The notes under the pieces: model-generated | The model's database searches: none | Told to the model about the DNA's origin: nothing | The model's input: only the letters and a program-made list of their open reading frames with translations | Assembly: GCF_003635165.1 (NCBI RefSeq) | Contig: NZ_ML058622.1 | Span: forward strand, 119,991-183,990 | Origin: Burkholderia sp. Nafp2/4-1b | Lineage (GTDB): Bacteria > Pseudomonadota > Gammaproteobacteria > Burkholderiales > Burkholderiaceae | DNA length: 64,000 nt | Direction: 5' to 3' | Shown here: positions 8,522 to 16,552 of the stretch, piece by piece | How positions within the stretch are numbered: position 1 is the stretch's first letter | Layout of the letters: each line of letters starts with the position of its first letter | Translations under genes and position numbers: made by a program

Positions 8522-9652
8522 TCACGCATTCCGCGAATACACCCTGCGATGCCGCACCGCCTCCGCCAGCACGTCGAGCACCGGCTCCGTCTGCGTCCAG
8601 CTCAGGCACGCATCGGTAATCGACACGCCGTACTGCAACGGCACGCCCGGCTTCAGATCCTGCCTGCCGGCTTCGAGATGGCTCTCCACCATCACGCCGA
8701 CGATCCGGTGCTCGCCCTGGCCCAACTGCCGCGCGAGATCCTGCGCAACCTCGATCTGCCGTTCATGCGACTTGTTCGAGTTCGCATGCGAGCAGTCGAC
8801 CATCACCTGCTCGCGCAGCCCGCTCTTGCGCAGCACCGCACAGGTCGCCTCGACGTGCGCGGCGTCGTAGTTCGGCCCGTTCTTGCCGCCGCGCAGGATC
8901 ACGTGCGCATCGTCGTTGCCGCGCGTCTCGAAGATCGCGGCCATCCCCATCTTCGTCATCCCCATGAACGCGTGGCTCGCGCGCGCGGCAACGATCGCGT
9001 CCGACGCGACTTGCACGCCGCCGTCGGTGCCGTTCTTGAAGCCGATCGGGCAGCTCAGCCCCGACGCGAGCTGGCGATGGCTCTGGCTTTCGGTCGTGCG
9101 CGCGCCGATCGCGCCCCACGCGATCAGGTCGGCGATGTACTGCGGGCTCAGCAGGTCGAGGAATTCGGTCGATGCCGGCAGGCCGAGCGCGTTGATGTCG
9201 AGCAGCAGCTGGCGTGCGGCGCGCAGCCCTTCGTTGATGCGGAAGCTGCCGTCGAGGCGCGGATCGTTGATATACCCCTTCCAGCCGACCGTCGTGCGTG
9301 GTTTCTCGAAGTACACGCGCATCGTGATCAGCAGGTCGTCCTTCAGCGCATCGGCGGCGGCCTTCAGCCGGCGCGCGTAGTCAAGCGCCTGGTCGTGGTC
9401 ATGGATCGAGCACGGGCCGACGACGAGCAGCAGCCGGTCGTCGCGGCCGTGCAGGATGTCGCCGATCGCGCGGCGGGTGTCCTCGACGAGCGTCTGCGTC
9501 GCGGCGGGCACCGGCAGCTCGTCCTGCAGCAGCGCCGGCGAAATCAGCGGACGCACGGCGCCGATGCGGACGTCGTCGATGCGCGTGGTGTCCTGCGTCG
9601 CGTCGGCGCTGCCTACCTCGCGATCGTGGGAAGGATTGTCGAGGTTCTGCAT
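8522..9652 (-). CDS. aroG: 3-deoxy-7-phosphoheptulonate (DAHP) synthase, type I
   Basis: First enzyme of the shikimate pathway: phosphoenolpyruvate plus erythrose-4-phosphate gives DAHP in the cytoplasm. The 376 residues contain the family signatures in order: LLLVVGPCSIHDHDQALDYA (metal Cys and substrate loop), EKPRTTVGWKGYINDP, TTESQSHRQLASGLSCPIGFKNGTDGG, MTKMGMAAIFETRGNDDAHVILRGG and VMVDCSHANSNK. A GGAG Shine-Dalgarno lies 8 nt before the ATG. The N-terminal extension of about 30 residues before the barrel is a little longer than in E. coli AroG. It appears monocistronic. Which aromatic amino acid inhibits it cannot be stated from this reading. Confidence 0.95.
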   Translation of the reverse strand: MQNLDNPSHDREVGSADATQDTTRIDDVRIGAVRPLISPALLQDELPVPAATQTLVEDTRRAIGDILHGRDDRLLLVVGPCSIHDHDQALDYARRLKAAADALKDDLLITMRVYFEKPRTTVGWKGYINDPRLDGSFRINEGLRAARQLLLDINALGLPASTEFLDLLSPQYIADLIAWGAIGARTTESQSHRQLASGLSCPIGFKNGTDGGVQVASDAIVAARASHAFMGMTKMGMAAIFETRGNDDAHVILRGGKNGPNYDAAHVEATCAVLRKSGLREQVMVDCSHANSNKSHERQIEVAQDLARQLGQGEHRIVGVMVESHLEAGRQDLKPGVPLQYGVSITDACLSWTQTEPVLDVLAEAVRHRRVYSRNA

Positions 9653-9933
9653 GGGGATTCTCCGGGGACGTCTGGAATGATGGACAGGCTCGATTATGGC
9701 ACTCGCGCGAGGCGGCAGCGTGGCGCAACGGGGGACAGCGATCGGTGTCGAGACGATGGCCGCAACCGCAGGCTATCCAGGTACGCCGGCCGTTCGGCGG
9801 AGTGGTCACGTGTTACGGGCGTACCGTACGATCAGGGCTGTCCGCTATCGACGCGGCCCTTCATTCGATGCAGGCGGCACGCCGCGCCGTTCGCCAGCGA
9901 TCGATCGTTCGCAACCTGACCCGACCCGCCACG

Positions 9934-10488
9934 ATGACCGTATCCGAACTGCTCTGCGCCATCCGCCAGCCCTATGCCGATCTGCTCGCGCAAGCGGCGG
10001 CGCAGCCGGCGGCCGTCGTCGAACCGGCCTACCGAAAAGCCGACGGCACGCTGGCCACCGAAGGCCCGCTTGCGCTGCCGTGTCGCGCCGACATCGTCCA
10101 TACCGAAGGCGAATCGGCGGGCCAGCCGGCGATGGTCGATTCGACCACGCAGCTGGACTTCGAGCCGTTCGCGTTCGAACTCGAAACGGCGGCGGTGTCG
10201 ATCCGGCCGTTCGTGTGGGACTGGGTGACGATCGAAGCCGACGGTGTCGACGAAGCCGCGGCCACCGACGCGTTCAACGCTTGGTTCTTCGCGTGGTTCG
10301 ACGCCGACGACGCAGGCGAGCCGGCCGAAGACGGCCTGCACGGCATCGTGCACTATCTGTCGGAGCCGGCGAGCACGGAGCAGGGATGGCGCGTGAACGC
10401 TGACCTCGGCTCGGCACCGGGCGCGGCCGTCGAGGATCTGCTGTTCCGGCTCGTCGACGCGGGCGCCACGCGCATCAGCATCGGCTGA
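9934..10488 (+). CDS. Conserved hypothetical acidic protein
   Basis: I do not recognise a family. The 184 residues (start ATG 9934; an upstream in-frame ATG at 9868 region is possible) contain no signal peptide or membrane helix. The protein is acidic and has a Trp-rich centre (FVWDWVTIEADGVDEAAATDAFNAWFFAWFDADDAG), suggesting a soluble immunity-like or substrate-binding fold. Codon use matches the neighbours. It ends 28 bp before the small exported protein at 10517 and may be co-transcribed with it. The 281 bp upstream, to the divergent aroG, hold no other gene. Confidence 0.6.
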   Translation: MTVSELLCAIRQPYADLLAQAAAQPAAVVEPAYRKADGTLATEGPLALPCRADIVHTEGESAGQPAMVDSTTQLDFEPFAFELETAAVSIRPFVWDWVTIEADGVDEAAATDAFNAWFFAWFDADDAGEPAEDGLHGIVHYLSEPASTEQGWRVNADLGSAPGAAVEDLLFRLVDAGATRISIG

Positions 10489-10516
10489 AGCGCTTCTTCA
10501 CTACTCGCACACCAAC

Positions 10517-10942
10517 ATGAAAAAATCATTCGCCTCGTTGCTGCTGCTGTGCAGCGCATTGCCCGCGTGTGCCGAAGTCAGCACGGAAGTGCTGTGCTTT
10601 CGGACGACCGGCGACAAGCCCGTGCGCTTCGAGTTGCGCACGTATTACGACGACGTCGCCAAGTGGCAAGGCGGGGTCGTCCGGTATGCGAAGTCGAAGA
10701 CGGCGATCCCGCTGCTGTTCAAGCACGAGGAGCATGAAGCACTTGCGGAAGGCCGTCCGTACCAGTTCACGACCACGTGGTGGGAAATGGTCGACGGCAA
10801 GATCAACGGCGAGTACGAGATGATGAGCCAGGGTGCGATCGTCTATTCGATGACGTATACGAATGCTCGCACCGGCAAGAAGATGGATTTCGCGTGGGCA
10901 CAGGACGTCGATGCGTCCGCGAAGGCAGGGTGCCGCTGGTAA
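10517..10942 (+). CDS. Small exported hypothetical protein
   Basis: A 141-residue protein with a clear signal peptide (MKKSFASLLLLCSALPACA, cleavage before EVSTEV). The mature part is about 120 residues with two cysteines, one near the N-terminus (EVLCFRT) and one at the C-terminus (AGCRW), which could form a disulphide in the periplasm. It is rich in aromatics (RTYYDDVAKWQGG, TTTWWEMVDGK). Family not recognised. It starts 28 bp after the preceding gene on the same strand. Confidence 0.65.
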   Translation: MKKSFASLLLLCSALPACAEVSTEVLCFRTTGDKPVRFELRTYYDDVAKWQGGVVRYAKSKTAIPLLFKHEEHEALAEGRPYQFTTTWWEMVDGKINGEYEMMSQGAIVYSMTYTNARTGKKMDFAWAQDVDASAKAGCRW

Positions 10943-10979
10943 CGCGGGTTGAGGCGGCGGCGTCGGGCGGGTTTGTCAC

Positions 10980-11003
10980 CCGGCGCGCACGTGCGCGCGC
11001 CGG
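10980..11003. terminator. Hairpin between convergent genes
   Basis: A perfect 9-bp GC stem (CCGGCGCGC / GCGCGCCGG) with a 6-nt loop lies between the stop codons of the small exported protein and the YceH-family gene. A shared terminator is likely from position. Confidence 0.45.
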
Positions 11004-11027
11004 TGCCGGGCTGGCCCGAGCGGCCTG

Positions 11028-11738
11028 TCAGCCCGCGTCGCCCGGCGCGTCGACGTCGATCCCGAGCTCGGCCGCCATCCGCTGGACGAGTGCGTTCAGT
11101 CGAGCCACTTCATCCGCCAGCCGCTTCTGCTCGGCCTTCAGCGCCTCAAACTCGGACGGCGGAACGGAATCCGCGCCGCTGCCCGTGTCCGTACCGGCGT
11201 AGTCGGCAACGTTGACCTCGCCGCACATCAGGTGCATCCAGCGGTTCTCACGCGCGCCGGGCGCACGCGGCAGCCGGATGACGAGCGGCTGCGCACGTGC
11301 GGCGAGTTCGTCGAGGAACGCCTCGACCGACGAGATGTCCGCGAAGCCATGCAGGCGCGCGCTGTTCAGGCGCAGCTCGGCGGCCGTCTGCGGGCCGCGC
11401 AGCAGCAGGATCGTCAGCAGCGCGATCGCCTGGCTCGGAATCCCGAGCACGCGGTTCACGTTGTGCTCGAAGCGCGGCACGCGGCTGCTGCTGCCCTCCA
11501 TCACGAGGCTCAGGTGCTTGAGCCCGTCGAGCGCGGTCGTGACTTCGTCCTCGCTGACGTTCATCACCGGCGAGCGTGCGGTCTTCTGGTTGCAGCCCGA
11601 GGTCAGCGCGTTCAGCGACAGCGGATAGGTGTCCGGCACTGTGTGCTGCTTCTCGACGAGCACACCCAGAATGCGGGCCTCGAGGGGCGTGAGTTCGCGC
11701 AGGGCGCGGGGCGTGGGCATGGCCGGCGTGGTGTTCAT
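11028..11738 (-). CDS. yceH: YceH-family protein (UPF0502 / DUF480)
   Basis: A 236-residue cytoplasmic protein. It has the tandem winged-helix pattern of the YceH family: LTPLEARILGVLVEKQHTVPDTYPLSLNALTSGCNQKTARSPVM, then EDEVTTALDGLKHLSLV, and a second wing unit around IALLTILLLRGPQTAAELRLNS. A C-terminal coiled coil follows (FEALKAEQKRLADEVARLNALVQRM). Function is not established in the family; the fold suggests DNA or protein binding. The start ATG at 11738 leads straight into the conserved domain; the frame is open further upstream but through repetitive DNA. Confidence 0.88.
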   Translation of the reverse strand: MNTTPAMPTPRALRELTPLEARILGVLVEKQHTVPDTYPLSLNALTSGCNQKTARSPVMNVSEDEVTTALDGLKHLSLVMEGSSSRVPRFEHNVNRVLGIPSQAIALLTILLLRGPQTAAELRLNSARLHGFADISSVEAFLDELAARAQPLVIRLPRAPGARENRWMHLMCGEVNVADYAGTDTGSGADSVPPSEFEALKAEQKRLADEVARLNALVQRMAAELGIDVDAPGDAG

Positions 11739-12208
11739 GAGTGGCGTCGCAGCGTGCAGCAGGTGAAGGGAAACGGTCGCGGCCCGTGCGGCGTCGCGAA
11801 CGGGCGAGCCATATGATAGCTCGCGATGCGGGGGCCCGGCGCCACTCGCCGCGACGGCGCGCGCACGTGCCGCAGCCGGCTTTTGTCCAACGTATCGGGC
11901 GCGCCGCGTCGTGAGGCGATGCAGGCGTCCGGCGCTGCGAATGCCTGCTCGGCGCTTCGGGCTTCGGGCTTCGGGCTTCGGGCTTCGGGCTTCGTGTGCG
12001 GTATCGCGTTCGCGTTTGCGCGCCGCCAAGGCCGGCGCTACGATACGCGTTCACCCGGACACGCGGCGCCGTCCGCGGCCCGCCTTCGCAGGAACACCTT
12101 CGGAGGCAACCCCGTCGCAGCGCATCGCCCGTCCTGCATGTCGTGTCCGCGCGCATCGTGCGGCACTCGCCTCGTCAACACCGTTCAACCGTTCACCCGT
12201 CCATCGCC
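11739..12208. other. Divergent intergenic region with heptamer repeats
   Basis: This 470-bp gap between the divergent yceH and dehydrogenase genes contains no convincing gene. It holds the promoters of both and a heptanucleotide tandem repeat at 11954-11995. Confidence 0.5.
11954..11995. repeat. Heptanucleotide tandem repeat (GCTTCGG)5 plus GCTTCGT
   Basis: Five perfect GCTTCGG units (11954-11988) are followed by one variant unit GCTTCGT (11989-11995). They lie in the divergent intergenic region, about 215 bp upstream of the yceH start. Confidence 0.9.
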
Positions 12209-12973
12209 ATGACCGCATCCTCCTCAGCGCCGAACGTGCGCGCCATCGTCACCGGACATACGCGCGGCCTCGGCGCGTCGCTCGCCGAACAACTGCTGCA
12301 GGAAGGCATCGCCGTGCTCGGCTTGTCGCGCAGCCGCCATCCGTCGCTCGCCGCGCAGGCCGGCGACCGTTTCGCCGAAATCGAACTCGACCTGTCGAAC
12401 ACGTCTGCCGTCGCGACGTGGCTCGCCGGCGACACGCTGCGCAGCTTCGTCGACGGCGCGTCGATCGTGCTGCTGTTCAACAACGCAGGCATCGTCGACC
12501 CGATCGGGCCGCTCGCGGCGCAGGACCCGGCACTCGTCGCGCGCGCAGTCGGCGTGAACGGCGCGGCGCCGCTGATGCTGTCAGCCGCGCTCGTGCAGGC
12601 AGCATCGGCGCCGACCGAATGCCGGATCCTGCACGTGTCGAGCGGCGCCGCGCGCAACGCCTACGCGGGCTGGAGCGTCTACTGCGCGACCAAGGCCGCG
12701 CTCGATCACCACGCGCGTGCCGTCGCGCTCGACGCGAACCGCGCGCTGCGCGTCTGCAGCGTCGCGCCGGGTGTCGTCGATACGGGGATGCAGGCGGCGA
12801 TCCGCTCGGCCAGCGAAGCGAACTTCCCGATGCGCGAGAAATTCGACGAACTGAAGGCGAGCGGCGCGCTGTCGACGCCCGAGGCCGCCGCGCGGCAACT
12901 GATCGGCTATGCATTGAGCGATGCGTTCGGTTCGGTACCGACGGCCGACGTTCGCGAACTGCCGGCAACCTGA
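12209..12973 (+). CDS. Short-chain dehydrogenase/reductase
   Basis: A 254-residue NAD(P)-dependent oxidoreductase of the classical SDR family. The Rossmann motif TGHTRGLG is at residues 15-22. The structural NNAG motif lies in LFNNAGIVDPIG. The catalytic Ser is in ILHVSSGAA and the Tyr/Lys pair in VYCATKAAL. The PG motif after the active site (VAPGVVDTGMQ) is also present. It resembles benzil/sepiapterin-reductase-like SDRs (YueD type), but the substrate cannot be read. ATG at 12209 was chosen because the Rossmann motif starts shortly after; the frame is open upstream without a better start. It is followed by a GntR gene 45 bp downstream. Confidence 0.88.
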   Translation: MTASSSAPNVRAIVTGHTRGLGASLAEQLLQEGIAVLGLSRSRHPSLAAQAGDRFAEIELDLSNTSAVATWLAGDTLRSFVDGASIVLLFNNAGIVDPIGPLAAQDPALVARAVGVNGAAPLMLSAALVQAASAPTECRILHVSSGAARNAYAGWSVYCATKAALDHHARAVALDANRALRVCSVAPGVVDTGMQAAIRSASEANFPMREKFDELKASGALSTPEAAARQLIGYALSDAFGSVPTADVRELPAT

Positions 12974-13018
12974 TCCGGGATAGAATTTCCCGATTGCCTT
13001 CCCCCCAAGGATCCCCCG

Positions 13019-13756
13019 ATGGTCACGAAGACCACCGCACCGTTCCAGCAGATCAAGACACTCGTTCGCCAGAATGTCGATGCGGGCGACTGGCGCCCCG
13101 GGGATCGCATCCCGTCCGAACTCGATCTCGCCGCGCAATTCGGCGTCGCGCGCATGACGGTCAACCGCGCGCTGCGCGAGCTGACCGAGGAAGGCGTGCT
13201 GAAACGCATCGCGGGCGTCGGCACCTTCGTCGCGGAAGCGAAGCCGCAATCGAACCTGCTGATGATCGCGCACATCCGCGACGAGATCCGCGCGCGCGGC
13301 CACGAGTACCGCTGCCGCGTGCTCAGCCAGTCGCGCGAACCCGCGTCGTTCGACGTGGCGGCCGCGTTCGGGCTCGCGGTCAACACGCCGGTCTTTCACG
13401 TGGTGTGCGTGCACGAGGAAAACGGCCGCCCGATCCAGCTCGAGGATCGCTACGTAAACCCGGCCGCCGCACCCGACTTCATCGATCAGGATTTCCAGAC
13501 GGAACCGCCGTCCGAATACCTGTTCAACAATGTGTCGCACTACGAACTGGAGATCGAGCACGTCGTCGACGCATCGCTGCCGACCGGCGAACAGGCGCGG
13601 CTCCTCGACATGCGCGCCGACGAGCCGTGCCTCACGCTCACGCGCCGCACCTGGACGAACGGGCTGCCCGTCACGTTCGTGCATTTCCTGCATCCGGGCA
13701 ACCGCTACCGGCTCGGCTCGCGCTTCAAGCCGGGTGCGGGGCGTCACCAGACCTGA
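13019..13756 (+). CDS. GntR/HutC-family transcriptional regulator
   Basis: A 245-residue repressor-type regulator. It has an N-terminal winged helix (WRPGDRIPSELDLAAQFGVARMTVNRALRELTEEGVLKRIAGVGTFVA, residues about 25-75) and a UTRA effector domain (YELEIEHVVDASLPTGEQARLLDM...EPCLTLTRRTW). HutC members usually respond to urocanate or related small acids. No hut genes are in the window, so a role for the neighbouring PhyH dioxygenase or amino-acid binding protein is only suggested by location. ATG 13019 follows the SDR gene closely. Confidence 0.88.
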   Translation: MVTKTTAPFQQIKTLVRQNVDAGDWRPGDRIPSELDLAAQFGVARMTVNRALRELTEEGVLKRIAGVGTFVAEAKPQSNLLMIAHIRDEIRARGHEYRCRVLSQSREPASFDVAAAFGLAVNTPVFHVVCVHEENGRPIQLEDRYVNPAAAPDFIDQDFQTEPPSEYLFNNVSHYELEIEHVVDASLPTGEQARLLDMRADEPCLTLTRRTWTNGLPVTFVHFLHPGNRYRLGSRFKPGAGRHQT

Positions 13757-13787
13757 ACGACCTTCACCGGCGCGTGAAAACGATCAG

Positions 13788-13824
13788 GCGCGGCGGCCGC
13801 TTCATGAAGCAACGGCCGCCGCGC
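13788..13824. terminator. Bidirectional terminator hairpin
   Basis: A perfect 12-bp GC stem (GCGCGGCGGCCG / CGGCCGCCGCGC) with a 13-nt loop lies between the convergent GntR and PhyH genes. It has no long T-run. Confidence 0.55.
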
Positions 13825-13862
13825 ACATGATCCTGCGTGGTGGTGACGTCCTGCTGCGCCGC

Positions 13863-14711
13863 TCAGATCGCCCCGACCTGCCCCGTGCCGCGCGACCACA
13901 CCACAGGAAACAGCGGATGCTCGAGCGGCGCGCCGTCCGGCAATTCGTCGGCCAGCCCGGGGAAATCGGGCGACGTCTTCCAGCGTCGCGGCGCGTGACG
14001 GATATCGTCGCCGACGAAGCGGATCGAGAACGCGCGCCGGCGGTTCTGCGTGCCGCCCGACGCATGCAGCGTCAGCATCCTGAAGCACACCATGTCGCCC
14101 GGCTCGAGCGCCCAATGGCGGATCGGGAACGCCGAGCGGTCGGCTTCGATGTCGGGCAAGTCGGCGAGGCTGCCTTCCGGGAACCACTTCGCCTCCTTGT
14201 CCATGAACGTGCGCGGCATCAACCACGGCCCCTGGTGCGAACCGGCGACGAACTCCAGCGTCGATTCGAGCGGCACCGGATCGACCGGAATCCACATGCT
14301 GACGTTGTCTTCACCTTCGATGTTGTAGTACGGCTGGTCCTGGTGCCACGGCGTGCGCTGCCGCGTGCCGGGTTCCTTCACGAGCAGATGGTCGTGATGC
14401 AGCCGCACCGTCTGCGTGCCCATCAGCGCGGCGGCGACCGACGGCGCGGGCGAACGCACGATGAAGTCGCGGTACGCATCGTTGTGCTGCCAGTTGCAGA
14501 AGTCCTCGAAGAACCAGCCCGGATCGTCGGGCCGGCTCGCGACCTTCGCGCGCTCGCTCGGCTGCGCGAGGTTCGCATCGATGCCGGCGCGCAGCGCGGC
14601 CACTTCGTCGGGCGAGAAGATACCTTTGATGCACACCGCGCCTTCGTCGCGGAACGCGGCGATCAGTTCGGGCGTCACGGCTTGCGCGACGCGGTCCTGG
14701 ATACTCGTCAT
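13863..14711 (-). CDS. Phytanoyl-CoA dioxygenase (PhyH) family oxygenase
   Basis: A 282-residue Fe(II)/2-oxoglutarate dioxygenase. The iron-binding His-X-Asp is in TPWHQDQPYYNIEGEDNVSMWIPVDPV, the distal His in MLTLHASGGTQNRR, and the 2-oxoglutarate-binding Arg a few residues on (RRAFSIRFVGDD). The family hydroxylates small acids or osmolytes; ectoine hydroxylases belong to it but ectoine genes are absent here. ATG 14711 has an AGG Shine-Dalgarno about 7 nt upstream; an in-frame GTG at 14738 would add nine residues. Its substrate may relate to the ligand imported through the binding protein at 14784, which lies upstream on the same strand. Confidence 0.85.
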   Translation of the reverse strand: MTSIQDRVAQAVTPELIAAFRDEGAVCIKGIFSPDEVAALRAGIDANLAQPSERAKVASRPDDPGWFFEDFCNWQHNDAYRDFIVRSPAPSVAAALMGTQTVRLHHDHLLVKEPGTRQRTPWHQDQPYYNIEGEDNVSMWIPVDPVPLESTLEFVAGSHQGPWLMPRTFMDKEAKWFPEGSLADLPDIEADRSAFPIRHWALEPGDMVCFRMLTLHASGGTQNRRRAFSIRFVGDDIRHAPRRWKTSPDFPGLADELPDGAPLEHPLFPVVWSRGTGQVGAI

Positions 14712-14751
14712 GGGTTGCCTGTCGATTGAATGAATCACGGGGCCGTGGAGG

Positions 14752-14775
14752 TCATGGGGTCATGGGGTCATGGGG
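14752..14775. repeat. Tandem octamer (TCATGGGG)3
   Basis: Three perfect TCATGGGG copies followed by a degenerate TCACGG lie in the 72-bp gap between the binding-protein stop and the dioxygenase start. Confidence 0.85.
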
Positions 14776-14783
14776 TCACGGTT

Positions 14784-15587
14784 TCACGGTGCGGACGTCA
14801 GCTGCTGCTTCGCGCCGTAGATGTCGAAGTCGAAGTACTTCGCGGCGATCTTCTGGTACGTACCGTTCGCGCGGATCGCGACGATCGCGTCGTTCAGCCG
14901 CTTCTTCATGTCGGCGTCGCCCTTGCGCACGCCCATCGCGACGCCGTAGCCGGTGATGCGCACGTCGGTCACGTCCGGGCCCGCGAACGCGTAGCCCTTG
15001 CCGCGCGGCGTCTTCAGGAACGAATAGCCGGCCTGCGTCTTGTCCTGGAAGGTCGCGTCGAGCCGGCCGTTCACCAGATCCTGATACACCTGATCCTGGT
15101 TCTGGTACGACACGATCGTCACGCCCTTGGTCGCCCACTCGGCCTTCGCGTACGCCTCCTGCGTGGTGCCCTGGTCGATCCCGACGCGCTTGCCGGCCAG
15201 CGACGCGGCGGTCGGCAGCAGCTTCGAGCCGGCCGGCGCGACGAGCGCACCCGGCGACGCATACAGCTTGTTCGAGAAGTCGATCTGCTTGAGCCGCTCG
15301 TCGGTGGCCGTCATCGCGGACATGATCACGTCGAACTTGCGCGCGCGCAGCGCCGGGATCATGCCGTCGAAACCCTGCTCGACCCACACGCATTTCGCAT
15401 GCAGTTGCTCGCAGATCGCATTGCGCAGGTCGATGTCGAAGCCGGCGAGCGAGCCGTCAGGCTGCTTCGCCTCGAACGGCGGATAGGTGGGATCGATGCC
15501 CCAGCGGATCGTCGCTGTGTCCTGCGCGAACGAGACGAGCGGCGCGAACGCCAGCGCGGAAACGACGAGCTTTGCAGTGCGGTTCAT
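14784..15587 (-). CDS. Polar amino-acid ABC transporter periplasmic binding protein
   Basis: A 267-residue periplasmic protein of the type-3 solute-binding family (lysine/arginine/ornithine or general polar amino acid). The signal peptide is MNRTAKLVVSALAFAPLVSFA. The mature start TIRWGIDPTYPPFEAKQPDGSLAGFDIDL, the ligand-loop pattern ALRARKFDVIMSAMTATDERLKQIDFS and the hinge region VGIDQGTTQEAY are typical. An AAGGA Shine-Dalgarno precedes ATG 15587. Permease and ATPase genes are not adjacent, so it is an orphan component in this window. It may share a transcript with the dioxygenase downstream (73-bp gap). Confidence 0.9.
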   Translation of the reverse strand: MNRTAKLVVSALAFAPLVSFAQDTATIRWGIDPTYPPFEAKQPDGSLAGFDIDLRNAICEQLHAKCVWVEQGFDGMIPALRARKFDVIMSAMTATDERLKQIDFSNKLYASPGALVAPAGSKLLPTAASLAGKRVGIDQGTTQEAYAKAEWATKGVTIVSYQNQDQVYQDLVNGRLDATFQDKTQAGYSFLKTPRGKGYAFAGPDVTDVRITGYGVAMGVRKGDADMKKRLNDAIVAIRANGTYQKIAAKYFDFDIYGAKQQLTSAP

Positions 15588-15713
15588 GGTGTGTCCTTGT
15601 GGTCTCGACGTGGCGGGCAAGCGCCGGGCGTCTGTGGGGAGCGGTGCGCCGGGAAGCCCCGTGCGGGTTCGCGAAAGACGGGGACTTCGATGAAACTGCG
15701 ATGCAGTCTAGAC

Positions 15714-15730
15714 CGCTCAATTTTTGAGCG
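15714..15730. promoter_or_regulatory. Palindrome upstream of the binding-protein gene
   Basis: CGCTCAA-TTT-TTGAGCG, a perfect 7-bp inverted repeat, lies about 127 bp upstream of the binding-protein ATG. It is a candidate regulator site. The rest of the gap 15588-16020 holds no gene that I can support. Confidence 0.4.
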
Positions 15731-16005
15731 CAAGAGGGGGAAAGGGCGAGGTTGCGGGTTGCGGTGGACCAGAGGCCGAATTTGGGGAAAAGGGTGAAAC
15801 CGGCGGCGGAAAGGTGGCCGTATAGCGGGATTTTTCTAAAATTTCGAGTGTTTACCCGGGGTGATGCTCGGCTGCGCAGAACGAATTTTTGCGAATATCC
15901 GCGCGCGAGTATGTCTATACGGCACAGCCGTCCATGGCCGTCCCTGACTTCATTTCGCCTGCCCAGCCCATGCGGCCTATACTGCGACCACAACCAAAAG
16001 TGGCG

Positions 16006-16040
16006 ATGGCAATTATCGAGATGTAAAATATACTTTACAT
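16006..16040 (+). promoter_or_regulatory. Promoter and palindromic operator of the toxin-antitoxin operon
   Basis: ATGTAAA (16021-16027) and TTTACAT (16034-16040) form a perfect 7-bp inverted repeat with a 6-bp spacer, 32 bp before the antitoxin ATG. A good -10 box, TATACT (16029-16034), lies inside the palindrome, and a weak -35 (ATGGCA, 16006-16011) is 17 bp upstream. Binding of the XRE protein here would block RNA polymerase, the usual toxin-antitoxin autorepression. Confidence 0.65.
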
Positions 16041-16072
16041 TGACGTGCCCCCATCGGCACCGGGAGGTCAAC

Positions 16073-16552
16073 ATGCAACTCTATGAAATCGGACAGGCCG
16101 TTGCCAAACGGCGGGCTGAACTCGACCTCACACAGGCCCAACTTGCAAAGCTCGCCGGGTTGTCTCGCCTCACGGTAAACCAACTCGAGACCGGCAAAGT
16201 GAAGGATCTTGGAATCAACAAGCTGATTCCGCTGCTCAGCGTGCTCGGCATTGAACTCCTTGCGCAGCCGCGACAGGCCCAACGTGGCCTCTACAAAGCC
16301 GTTGTGGGCTCAAACGTCAGCTACAAGGGCGAATTGACCGAGCGACTGCTGGCCGACGCGTTGACCACGGGACAGATTCCGGCAGGATACGAATCCCAAA
16401 TCTCCGTCATCCTCGACGAAGTACCGTTGCCGGTGGTGGTCAAGGCGGCCGAAGAGGCTGCTGAACGCTCCGGCACGCCGCTTCGCTCCATCTGGAAAAA
16501 CCTTGCCGCGTGGTCGAAGGATCTTCATCTGTACCGGGAGGTATGGGCATGA
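16073..16552 (+). CDS. XRE-family antitoxin/regulator
   Basis: A 159-residue protein with an N-terminal helix-turn-helix (IGQAVAKRRAELDLTQAQLAKLAGLSRLTVNQLETGKVKDLGINKLIPLLSVLG, residues about 6-60). A C-terminal half of unknown fold follows, ending SIWKNLAAWSKDLHLYREVWA. A GGGAGG Shine-Dalgarno precedes ATG 16073. The stop overlaps the next start as ATGA, showing translational coupling to the nucleotidyltransferase. By analogy with AbiEi/AbiEii and MenA/MenT pairs it should repress the operon and neutralise the toxin. The function is inferred from architecture and the palindromic promoter. Confidence 0.85.
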   Translation: MQLYEIGQAVAKRRAELDLTQAQLAKLAGLSRLTVNQLETGKVKDLGINKLIPLLSVLGIELLAQPRQAQRGLYKAVVGSNVSYKGELTERLLADALTTGQIPAGYESQISVILDEVPLPVVVKAAEEAAERSGTPLRSIWKNLAAWSKDLHLYREVWA

